From assembly GCA_934121925.1 (NCBI GenBank), contig CAKOVK010000017.1, positions 1-31,155 of the forward strand: DNA of 31,155 nucleotides, read 5' to 3'. Shown in pieces: positions 24,353 through 31,155 of the stretch. The stretch's first letter is position 1. The number at the start of each line of letters is the position of its first letter. The notes below the pieces were generated by a model. It was not told where the DNA came from. It was given only the letters and a program-made list of their open reading frames with translations, and did not search any database. Source of the stretch: an uncultured Clostridia bacterium (GTDB lineage: Bacteria; Bacillota; Clostridia; TANB77; CAG-508). A program made the position numbers and the translations under genes.

Positions 24353-24901
24353 TCAAAAATCTCTTTTTATCTGCTTACTATATCTATCTTCCTCTGAAAA
24401 CACACATCCACAGTATTTTTGCATATATAAACCTAATTCTCTAGCTTTTGTTTGTCCTTCTCTAAAGCCTACTCTAAAATCTCTGTATACAAATTCTAGC
24501 CCATATTTTTCTGCAAGTTTTTCTCCTACTTGTTTTAGAGCTTCATGATTTTGATATGGACTTACTAGCAAAGTGGTAGAAAAGCTATCATATCCATTTT
24601 CTTTTGCAAATTTTGCAGTTTGCTCTAGTCTTACTCTATAGCAATAATTTACACATCTATTTTCTAAATCATTAATTACATTCTTGCAAAATTCTTTTAG
24701 TCCGTAATTCTCTTCAAATATAGCTTTTATGCCAATGCTTTTTGTATATTCTTTTAAGCAATCTCTTCTTGCTTTATATTCCATGTATGGATGTATATTT
24801 GGATTAAACCAATATACAGTAGGTTCTATGTTTTCACTTCTTAATTCATCTATGCAATATACGCTACAAGGCGCACAACACGTATGTAATAATAACTTCA
24901 T
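24353..24901 (-). CDS. queH: Epoxyqueuosine reductase QueH
   Basis: Reduces epoxyqueuosine to queuosine at wobble position 34 of GUN-decoding tRNAs, using an iron-sulfur and dinuclear metal site. The 182-residue protein has all the conserved Cys and Asp positions of the family: LLLHTCCAPCSVY at the start, YWFNPNIHPYMEYKARRD, RCVNYCYRVRLEQTA, TTLLVSPYQNHE and YMQKYCGCVFSEEDRY. It is the non-homologous alternative to QueG. ATG 24901 follows GAGG, 12 bases after ruvB, so the two are cotranscribed. Confidence 0.93.
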   Translation of the reverse strand: MKLLLHTCCAPCSVYCIDELRSENIEPTVYWFNPNIHPYMEYKARRDCLKEYTKSIGIKAIFEENYGLKEFCKNVINDLENRCVNYCYRVRLEQTAKFAKENGYDSFSTTLLVSPYQNHEALKQVGEKLAEKYGLEFVYRDFRVGFREGQTKARELGLYMQKYCGCVFSEEDRYSKQIKRDF

Positions 24902-24913
24902 AAATTTCCTCTC

Positions 24914-25921
24914 TTAGTTCACCATTTCTATTCCTAAATGTTTATATGCATTTGGTGTTGCTATTCTGCCTCTTGGAGTTCTTGCTATAAATCCCATTTG
25001 CATTAGATATGGCTCATACACATCTTCTATTGTTTCTACTTCTTCTCCTATTGTTGAGCTTAAAGTTTCTATTCCAACTGGTCCTCCAGTATAGTTTAAT
25101 ATAATTGTTTTTAGTATTTTTCTGTCTATATTGTCTAAACCTAAATCATCTATTTCTAATTTTTCTAATGCTATTTTTGCAATTTCTTTTGTTATATTTC
25201 CATCCCCTAAAACTGCTGCATAATCTCTTACCCTTTTTAACAATCTATTTGCTATTCTAGGAGTTCCTCTAGAACGTTTTGCTATTTCTAAAGAGCCTTC
25301 TTTATCTATATTAACTTCTAATATTTTTGCTGATCTTCTTACTATTTCATCTAAGTCTTTAACATCATAAAGTTCTAATCTATGTACTATTCCAAATCTA
25401 TCACGTAATGGTGTTGTAAGTGAGCCCGCTCTTGTTGTTGCTCCTATCAGAGTAAATTTTGGTAAATCTAATCTAATTGACCTTGCACTAGGGCCTTTTC
25501 CTATTATAATGTCTAGATTATAATCTTCCAAAGCAGGATAAAGTATTTCTTCTACACTTCTATTTAATCTATGAATTTCATCTATAAATAAAACATCATT
25601 TGGTGAAAGATTTGTTAAAAGTGCTGCCAAATCACCCGGTTTTTCTATTGCTGGTCCTGATGTTATTCTTATATTTGTATTCATTTCATTTGATATAATG
25701 CTTGCAAGAGTAGTTTTTCCAAGTCCTGGAGGTCCATATAATAAAATATGATCTAATGGCTCATTTCTCTTTTTTGCAGCTTCTATGTATATTTTCATAT
25801 TCTCTTTTACCTTAGTTTGTCCAATGTATTCATCTAATGTTTTAGGTCTTAAAGATACCTCTGCTCTTTCTTCTATTTCATCTTGCAAATTTGGAATTAA
25901 TAAATTTTCGTCCATATTCAT
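24914..25921 (-). CDS. ruvB: Holliday junction branch migration helicase RuvB
   Basis: AAA+ motor of the RuvAB branch-migration complex. The 335-residue protein has RPKTLDEYIGQTKVKENM, Walker A ILLYGPPGLGKTTLAS, Walker B VLFIDEIHRLNRSVEE, sensor TLIGATTRAGSLTTPLRDRF and the C-terminal winged helix GGPVGIETLSSTIGEE with the terminal GFIARTPRGR. Two ATGs are possible; the GGAG site is only two bases from 25921 but eight from 25915, so translation may begin at the latter. ruvA is not next to it here. Followed by queH. Confidence 0.97.
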   Translation of the reverse strand: MNMDENLLIPNLQDEIEERAEVSLRPKTLDEYIGQTKVKENMKIYIEAAKKRNEPLDHILLYGPPGLGKTTLASIISNEMNTNIRITSGPAIEKPGDLAALLTNLSPNDVLFIDEIHRLNRSVEEILYPALEDYNLDIIIGKGPSARSIRLDLPKFTLIGATTRAGSLTTPLRDRFGIVHRLELYDVKDLDEIVRRSAKILEVNIDKEGSLEIAKRSRGTPRIANRLLKRVRDYAAVLGDGNITKEIAKIALEKLEIDDLGLDNIDRKILKTIILNYTGGPVGIETLSSTIGEEVETIEDVYEPYLMQMGFIARTPRGRIATPNAYKHLGIEMVN

Positions 25922-25963
25922 GTCTCCTCTTAAAATTACTTTTAAATTATATATTTAAACTAT

Positions 25964-26012
25964 AAAAAAAGCAATAGTAAAAGAGCTTGCATTTCTCTTT
26001 TATCTATTGCCT
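25964..26012 (-). terminator. Terminator after the U32 gene
   Basis: On the leftward transcript, GCAATAG, AAAAGAG, a loop, CTCTTTT and CTATTGC form a two-part stem, followed by TTTTTTT. It separates the U32 gene from ruvB. Confidence 0.8.
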
Positions 26013-26018
26013 TTTATT

Positions 26019-27245
26019 CTACTTTTTTCTTCTTAATATCCATCCCTCTTTAGTTTCTGCTGGTATTTTAAGTATAACCTTTTGCCCTTCCTTTCCTGGA
26101 TTCACATGTGTTATAGGTTCTTTTGTTTCTATATCCCACATTTCTTCTATTATAAACTTTTTAGGTTCTAATTCGTTTGGAATTAGTAATTCCATAGAGT
26201 CTCCTACTTGCAATCTATTACGAATTTCTATTATATCTTTTCCCTCTTCGTTTTTTTCTAAAACTTTTCCTCCAAACTCAAAGTCTGGATTATATTGTTT
26301 TCCTTCATACTCTTGAAAATCTCTGTTATTTTTATCATTAAAGTAGAATGTTGTTAGTCCTCTAGTTTTGGTCTTTTCTAATTCTTTTATGTATTTCGTA
26401 TAATCATATTCTTCTGGATTTTTTATATAATCATCTATTGCATTTCTATATGCACTAATTACTGTTGCTAAATAATACTCCGTTTTTAGTCTTCCTTCTA
26501 TTTTTAGGCTATCTATTTCCATATCAACTATTTCTGGTATTTCTTTTATTAAGCATAAATCTTTTGAAGAAAGTATATATGTTCCATTTTTATCTTGTTC
26601 TACTGGCATAAGATTTCCTGGATTATTTTTCTCTTCTATATACATATTATATGCCCATCTGCAACTTTGTGCACAATCTCCTAAATTTCCACATCTAGAA
26701 GCCAAAAAGTCACTTAAATTGCATCTACCAGAATAGCTGTAGCAAATAGCTCCATGCACAAATATCTCTATTTCTAAATCTGTATTATTTTTTATTTCTT
26801 TTATTTCTTCTTTATTTAGTTCTCTTGCAAGTATAACTCTTTCTGCTCCATTTTTCTTCCAAAAGTTGCTTGTATGGTAACTTGTAATATTGGCTTGTGT
26901 ACTTATATGTATTGGTATTTCTGGCGCTAGTGTTTTTGCCATTTCTACTATTCCGCCATCAGAAATAATAAAAGCATCTACTTTTGCTTTTTTTAATATC
27001 ATTATTTGATTTTCTATTTCTTTGTACATATTATCTCTAGCATATATATTTAATGCTGCATAAACTTTCTTTCTTATGCTATGAGCATATTCAATTGTTT
27101 TTACCAATTCATTATCATCTACTGTTACTCTTGAACGTAATGATAAATTTGCTGTTCCCATATATACAGCGTCTGCACCATACCTAAAAGCAGTTTTAGC
27201 TTTTTCAAGTGATCCTGCTGGTGCTAATAATTCTGGTTTTTTCAT
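26019..27245 (-). CDS. U32 family protein, tRNA uridine hydroxylation (TrhP-like)
   Basis: Annotated in most genomes as peptidase U32. The close family TrhP works with prephenate and an iron-sulfur cluster to make 5-hydroxyuridine at tRNA position 34, the substrate of TrmR. The 408-residue protein starts MKKPELLAPAGSLEKAKTAF, has the barrel segments YGADAVYMG and IHISTQANITSYHT, then the Cys cluster HGAICYSYSGRCNLSDF, SRCGNLGDCAQSCRWAY. A C-terminal beta domain follows. AAAGGAG precedes ATG 27245. The trmR homologue lies about 1 kb upstream on the same strand with a foreign-looking gene in between; in B. subtilis the two are neighbours. TrhP rather than RlhA or protease is inferred from that context. 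Confidence 0.82.
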   Translation of the reverse strand: MKKPELLAPAGSLEKAKTAFRYGADAVYMGTANLSLRSRVTVDDNELVKTIEYAHSIRKKVYAALNIYARDNMYKEIENQIMILKKAKVDAFIISDGGIVEMAKTLAPEIPIHISTQANITSYHTSNFWKKNGAERVILARELNKEEIKEIKNNTDLEIEIFVHGAICYSYSGRCNLSDFLASRCGNLGDCAQSCRWAYNMYIEEKNNPGNLMPVEQDKNGTYILSSKDLCLIKEIPEIVDMEIDSLKIEGRLKTEYYLATVISAYRNAIDDYIKNPEEYDYTKYIKELEKTKTRGLTTFYFNDKNNRDFQEYEGKQYNPDFEFGGKVLEKNEEGKDIIEIRNRLQVGDSMELLIPNELEPKKFIIEEMWDIETKEPITHVNPGKEGQKVILKIPAETKEGWILRRKK

Positions 27246-27310
27246 ATATCTGCTCCTTTAAATAAGTTTTATTATATTATATTAATCTATTAAAGTATTG
27301 TCAATGGAAT

Positions 27311-27339
27311 TTGACTATTAGTACACATAATGTTATAAT
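27311..27339 (+). promoter_or_regulatory. SigA promoter of the RelA/SpoT cassette
   Basis: TTGACT (27311-27316), 17-base spacer, TATAAT (27334-27339). AGGAGG at 27371-27376 precedes the GTG start by seven bases. Confidence 0.8.
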
Positions 27340-27383
27340 TATTATGTCACTCATTTAATTAAAATTAAAAAGGAGGAATCAAA

Positions 27384-28181
27384 GTGACAACACCTTTCCA
27401 AGAAGCTTTGTACACACAAGACTCTATTCCTGGAGTTTTGGAAAAATATTCATATTTGTTGCGGCAGGAGAACTCCATTCAGAGCTTGCTCCATGCAAAC
27501 AAACTAACAGAATATAAAAATATTATAAGTAGTCGAAGTCACGCAACTTTGAGAAAAATTTTCGACAATTTTTATACTCTTTTAAGTCGTGATTTGCCGG
27601 ATTTGCGGTTCAGAATTGCTGGTAGAAGAAAGTCCTTAATAAGCATTGAGCAAAAAATCCAAAGGAATTTGAATCTTAACAAATCTCTCGATCTCATCAG
27701 AGATATGTTGGGTGTTCGGATTATCCTTCTCAACGGAACTTCCGATTTATGTTACACAGTATTAGAAAAGCTAATAACGTATTGCTTAGAAGCTGGATTT
27801 ACTATTTGTGAAGTAACTTCGCACAACTCCGATAAAGAAACTTTACACCCAAAATCCCCACTTCTAAGTGCATTTAATTACGGCATAATGGATTATATCA
27901 GTACACCTAAAGCATCAGGATATCAATCGCTTCATGCAACATTTCGTAATTCTTCTGGCTTCTATTTTGAAGTTCAAGTAAGGACCTTTGAAATGCATTG
28001 TAATGCTGTTAGTGGTGGCGCAAACCATTTAGACTACAAGAATTCCAAATATGAAACTCTAGAATTTGACAGGAACCAAATAAACATTCCTGGATATTCT
28101 CTATGTCCTAATGGTGACATTATGGATCTTATAGGATTGGAGTTAGCATTGGAAGTTATTCAAAGAAATAAAAGCTTCTAA
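27384..28181 (+). CDS. RelA/SpoT-domain protein (small alarmone synthetase-like)
   Basis: A 265-residue protein with a single (p)ppGpp-synthetase domain after an N-terminal helical extension of about 60 residues. FRIAGRRKSLISIEQKI (residues 76-92) is the ATP/GDP-binding start, RDMLGVRIILL (106-116) the conserved Asp-x-x-Gly-x-Arg, ASGYQSLHATF the G-loop, and FEVQVRTFEMHCNAVSG the catalytic Glu with Gln and Arg. There is no HD hydrolase or TGS domain, so it resembles RelP/RelQ but is longer. It starts at GTG with a perfect AGGAGG. Base and codon use differ from neighbours (CTC, GAC, CCG, CGA). It has three in-frame CGG codons (27, 75, 112) otherwise absent from intact genes here. It lies opposite in strand between trmR and its U32 partner. 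Probably acquired. Confidence 0.8.
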   Translation: MTTPFQEALYTQDSIPGVLEKYSYLLRQENSIQSLLHANKLTEYKNIISSRSHATLRKIFDNFYTLLSRDLPDLRFRIAGRRKSLISIEQKIQRNLNLNKSLDLIRDMLGVRIILLNGTSDLCYTVLEKLITYCLEAGFTICEVTSHNSDKETLHPKSPLLSAFNYGIMDYISTPKASGYQSLHATFRNSSGFYFEVQVRTFEMHCNAVSGGANHLDYKNSKYETLEFDRNQINIPGYSLCPNGDIMDLIGLELALEVIQRNKSF

Positions 28182-28189
28182 AAATTTTA

Positions 28190-28231
28190 TTTGCCTGGAA
28201 ACAATTATCCAGGCAAATTTTATATTTTAAA
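28190..28231. terminator. Terminator between the RelA/SpoT cassette and trmR
   Basis: TTTGCCTGG, ten-base loop, CCAGGCAAA (perfect 9-base stem) followed by TTTTATATTTT; an A-rich flank lets it serve the convergent gene too. Confidence 0.85.
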
Positions 28232-28237
28232 TTATAT

Positions 28238-28837
28238 TCATATAATTCTGCTTACAGCTAATCCATCTCCAACTTCTAAAATTTCTGTTGCTAGTTTTTT
28301 ATTTTCTGTTACTTCTTTTATGTACTCTCTCAAATGCGTTACAGCAGTTCTTTGCTTATGCTTATTGTAATTGCTCATAACATATCCTTTATATAATATA
28401 TTATCTGCTAATATTATACTATTTTTGTGTGAAAGTCTTATTGCTTCTTTTAAGAATATTGGATATTTGCCTTTTGCTGCATCTATAAATATTACATCAT
28501 ATTTATCATTAAATGTAGGTAATATTTCTACAGCATTTCCTTTAAAAACATTTATTACATTTTCAAGTTTCATTTCTTTTATATTTTTAATTGCTTCGTT
28601 TGCTCTCTCTTCATCTAATTCTATGGTATCTATTAATATAGACGAGGGTTTCTCGTCTATACAGTTTTCTAGTAATATTATTGCAAAGCAAATAGCCGAA
28701 TAACCTGTTGCAGTTCCTACTTCTAAAACTCTAACAGGTCTTTCTTTTATTAATATTTTTTTTATTACTTCTAAAGTATCATCCATTAAAATTGGAATAT
28801 GATTTTCTAATGCTTTTTGTTTTATTTCATTTAACAT
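28238..28837 (-). CDS. trmR: tRNA 5-hydroxyuridine O-methyltransferase (TrmR-like)
   Basis: A class I SAM-dependent O-methyltransferase of the YrrM type that converts ho5U34 to mo5U34 in tRNAs of four-codon boxes. The 199-residue protein has the SAM motif RVLEVGTATGYSAICFA, the acidic IDTIELDEERANEA and the metal-binding YDVIFIDAAKGKYPIF with ILADNILYKGYV, all usual for the family. ATG 28837 follows AAGGA, five bases after the small 108-aa gene. It belongs with the U32 protein downstream, from which it is separated by the RelA/SpoT cassette. A generic catechol-type O-methyltransferase is the alternative. Confidence 0.85.
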   Translation of the reverse strand: MLNEIKQKALENHIPILMDDTLEVIKKILIKERPVRVLEVGTATGYSAICFAIILLENCIDEKPSSILIDTIELDEERANEAIKNIKEMKLENVINVFKGNAVEILPTFNDKYDVIFIDAAKGKYPIFLKEAIRLSHKNSIILADNILYKGYVMSNYNKHKQRTAVTHLREYIKEVTENKKLATEILEVGDGLAVSRII

Positions 28838-28842
28838 AATAA

Positions 28843-29169
28843 CTAAATTCCTTTTTCAATAGGCTTTACTGCCCTTATTCTTCCATTATACCATCCAGCA
28901 AATATTTTAGGTAAGCTTTCCTTCGGTAAGTACTTAAATTTATCACCATATTTATCTACCAACTTATCGCAAGCCTCTTCTAGTTTCTCTCCACTTTTTA
29001 CAAGTCTAATAATTTCTTTTGCTACTTTTTCTCTATTTTCTCTGTCTTCTTTTGCAGGATCTGAACTATGATCAACTGGTATTCTTTCACATTTAATCCC
29101 GCCTCTATATGTCCCCTCTTTTGTAAAAAAAACACTATTTCTGTTATACCTCGCACTGTGATTTTCCAT
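28843..29169 (-). CDS. Conserved hypothetical protein (108 aa)
   Basis: A 108-residue soluble, highly charged protein. N-terminal third SARYNRNSVFFTKEGTYRGG is basic; the middle, REKVAKEIIRLVKSGEKLEE, is likely helical; the end is LPKIFAGWYNGRIRAVKPIE. No function recognised. GGAGG precedes ATG 29169, two to four bases beyond the typA stop, and trmR follows at once, so it lies in a typA-orf-trmR operon. Native codon use. Confidence 0.7.
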   Translation of the reverse strand: MENHSARYNRNSVFFTKEGTYRGGIKCERIPVDHSSDPAKEDRENREKVAKEIIRLVKSGEKLEEACDKLVDKYGDKFKYLPKESLPKIFAGWYNGRIRAVKPIEKGI

Positions 29170-29173
29170 AAAA

Positions 29174-30982
29174 TTACCTCCTAGCAGCTCTTTCTCTATC
29201 TTTGTTATTTAATATCTTCTTTCTTAATCTTATACTTTTTGGTGTTACTTCAACTAGTTCATCATCTTGGATAAATTCTATTGCTTTTTCTAAGCTCATT
29301 TGTATTGGTGGTACTAATCTTAGTGCATCATCTGATCCGGAAGCTCTTGTATTTGTTAAGTGTTTTTCTTTACATACATTAACTGCTAAATCTTCTCCTC
29401 TTGAATTTAATCCTACTATCATTCCTTCATATACTTCTGTACCAGGCCCTATAAATAAATCACCTTTATCTTGTGCATTGTATAATCCGTATGTTATAGC
29501 TTTTCCTGCTTCAAATGCAACTATTGTTCCTCTTGCTCTAGATACAACATCTCCTTTATATGGTTCATATGAATCAAATATGTGGTTCATTGTTCCTTCA
29601 CCTTTTGTATCTGTTAAAAAGTCTGTTCTATATCCTATTAATCCCCTTGCAGGTATTTTAAATTCTATTTTTGTATGTCCTTCTTCAGCTGGTTCCATAT
29701 TTATCATTTCTGCTTTTCTTCTTCCTAGTTTTTCTATAACATTTCCTATACAGTCATCTGGAACATTTACTACTAATCTTTCGATTGGCTCGCATTTTTC
29801 CCCATTTATTTCTTTAAATATAACTTTTGGACGAGATACTAATAATTCAAAGCCTTCTCTTCTCATTGTTTCTATTAATACAGATAAATGTAGTTCTCCA
29901 CGTCCTGCAACTTCAAATGAATCTGGTGAAGCTGTTTCTTTTACTCTTAAAGATACATTTCTTTCTAATTCTTTAAACAATCTGTCTCTTATATGTCTTG
30001 ATGTTACAAATTCTCCTTCTCTACCCGCAAATGGTCCATTGTTTACAGAAAATGTCATTGTAACTGTTGGTTCATCTATGTCCACAAAATCTATTTTTTC
30101 TGGGTTGTTTATATCACAAATTGTTTCTCCTATATTTATGTTAGTTATACCAGAAATTTCTACTATATCTCCAGCTTTTGCTTCTGGTACTTCTACCTTT
30201 TTTAATCCCATGTAAGTAGAAACTTTAACTACTTTTGAATTTTCATTTTTATCTTTTTTGCATACTACTACTGGCATTCCTTCCTTTAAGATACCACGTT
30301 CAATTCTTCCTACTGCAATTCTTCCAACATAATCATCATAATCTATATTTGATACTAGCATTTGCATTGGTCCGTTTTCATCACATTTTGGTGGTTCTAT
30401 TGTGTTTACTATTGTTTCAAATACGCATTTCATGTTGTCTGATTCATCTTCTAAATTCATTTTAGCATATCCATCTCTTGCTGAAGCATATATTACAGGG
30501 AAATCTAATTGTTCATCATTTGCTCCTAGTTCAATGAATAGTTCTAGAACTTCGTCTACTACTTTTAATGGTCTTGCTCCTGGTCTATCTATTTTATTTA
30601 TTACTACTATTGGTTTTAAATTTAAAGCTAACGATTTTTTTAGAACTTCTCTCGTTTGTGGCATTGCGCCTTCAAATGCATCTACTAGTAAAAGTACTCC
30701 ATCTACCATTTTTAAAACACGTTCAACTTCTCCTCCAAAGTCAGCATGTCCAGGTGTATCTACTATGTTTATTTTAATATCGTTATACATAACAGATGTA
30801 TTTTTAGCAAGTATTGTAATTCCTCTTTCTCTTTCTAAGTCATTAGAATCCATTACTCTTTCTTCTACTTGTTCGTTTGCTCTAAAAGTTCCACTTTGTC
30901 TTAAAAGTGCATCTACTAATGTAGTTTTTCCATGATCTACGTGTGCAATAATTGCTACATTTCTAATTTTTTCATTACTCAT
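29174..30982 (-). CDS. typA: GTPase TypA/BipA
   Basis: Ribosome-associated translational GTPase that helps 50S assembly and adaptation to stress. The 602-residue protein has G1 AIIAHVDHGKTTLVDALL, the switch I segment ERGITILAKNTSV, G3 VDTPGHADFGGEVERVL and G4 VVINKIDRPGARP. EF-G-like domains follow, and the TypA-specific C-terminus RARGTIVAFEAGKAITYGL. The N-terminal RxxERGITI and the absence of an EF-G domain IV rule out EF-G and LepA. GGGGA lies before ATG 30982. Own promoter at 31024-31053. Confidence 0.97.
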   Translation of the reverse strand: MSNEKIRNVAIIAHVDHGKTTLVDALLRQSGTFRANEQVEERVMDSNDLERERGITILAKNTSVMYNDIKINIVDTPGHADFGGEVERVLKMVDGVLLLVDAFEGAMPQTREVLKKSLALNLKPIVVINKIDRPGARPLKVVDEVLELFIELGANDEQLDFPVIYASARDGYAKMNLEDESDNMKCVFETIVNTIEPPKCDENGPMQMLVSNIDYDDYVGRIAVGRIERGILKEGMPVVVCKKDKNENSKVVKVSTYMGLKKVEVPEAKAGDIVEISGITNINIGETICDINNPEKIDFVDIDEPTVTMTFSVNNGPFAGREGEFVTSRHIRDRLFKELERNVSLRVKETASPDSFEVAGRGELHLSVLIETMRREGFELLVSRPKVIFKEINGEKCEPIERLVVNVPDDCIGNVIEKLGRRKAEMINMEPAEEGHTKIEFKIPARGLIGYRTDFLTDTKGEGTMNHIFDSYEPYKGDVVSRARGTIVAFEAGKAITYGLYNAQDKGDLFIGPGTEVYEGMIVGLNSRGEDLAVNVCKEKHLTNTRASGSDDALRLVPPIQMSLEKAIEFIQDDELVEVTPKSIRLRKKILNNKDRERAARR

Positions 30983-31023
30983 TATAAATCCCCTCTATTT
31001 TACTCTAAATTTGCTAACAATTA

Positions 31024-31053
31024 ATTATACCTCCATTATTGGCTATCTGTCAA
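31024..31053 (-). promoter_or_regulatory. SigA promoter of the typA operon
   Basis: Leftward TTGACA (31048-31053) and TATAAT (31024-31029), both perfect, with an 18-base spacer. It lies about 40 bases upstream of ATG 30982. Confidence 0.85.
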
Positions 31054-31155
31054 GAATATACTTGCATTTTTATGTATTTTATAAATTGCAATAATAAGTG
31101 TCGCACCTTTTATAATAAAATTACAAAATATTTACGATGCAAGTTTTGCCATTTC

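Noticed and set aside
29202..30215. Long rightward open frame opposite typA
   Set aside because: It is the antisense shadow of typA; typA has complete GTPase motifs, a promoter and a ribosome binding site.
31054..31155. Possible gene at the right edge
   Set aside because: Only AT-rich sequence upstream of the typA promoter, with no start, ribosome binding site or motif.

Overview
The window comes from a very AT-rich Gram-positive bacterium, most likely an uncultured gut-type member of the Clostridia. Reasons: strong AGGAGG-type ribosome binding sites, TTG/GTG starts, Firmicutes marker genes (an EndoQ/YqxK-like nuclease, TmcAL/YlbM, QueH, TrmR with a U32 TrhP-like protein), and a cell-wall lytic transglycosylase that argues against Mollicutes. 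TGA acts as a stop codon. About 30 genes are packed tightly, mostly leftward, and no gap exceeds 300 bases. I saw no rRNA, tRNA, CRISPR array or insertion sequence.

Layout, left to right. A membrane-anchored serpin-like gene is followed by a three-gene leftward operon (degenerate HD-GYP-like protein, small protein, EndoQ-like nuclease). rnhA and tmcAL diverge around a long hairpin repeat. Next come yebC, a small conserved gene, a ZIP transporter, a DUF2974 hydrolase, an RNA m5C methyltransferase and tcdA. A rightward single-gene cassette of unusual composition precedes pncB, which converges on a nicotinamidase-like gene. Then galE, a lytic transglycosylase and polA. A five-gene membrane glycosylation operon follows (two GT39-like proteins, an acyltransferase, a GT87-like protein and a UGM-like FAD enzyme). 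queH, ruvB and a U32 tRNA-hydroxylation protein lead to a rightward RelA/SpoT-type cassette. trmR, a small protein and typA end the window.

The main discovery is translational. Four otherwise intact and unrelated genes (serpin-like, rnhA, tmcAL, FAD oxidoreductase) are each split by a +1 shift of the same kind. In every case the 0 frame reaches an in-frame CGG followed by A, and skipping the C to read GGA (Gly) restores the family's protein. Reading about 9,200 codons in the other genes of native composition, I found no other in-frame CGG, although CGT, CGC and CGA are used for Arg. The simplest model is that CGG is unassigned or decoded very slowly in this organism and that CGG-A is read as a +1 shift or a quadruplet codon giving Gly. 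One gene disagrees: the RelA/SpoT cassette has three in-frame CGG codons, one of them CGGA, apparently meaning Arg. It has foreign composition and separates trmR from its usual U32 partner.

The window is rich in enzymes that modify the tRNA anticodon loop (TmcAL ac4C34, TcdA ct6A37, QueH Q34, TrhP/TrmR mo5U34). This suits a lineage with unusual decoding but does not prove it.
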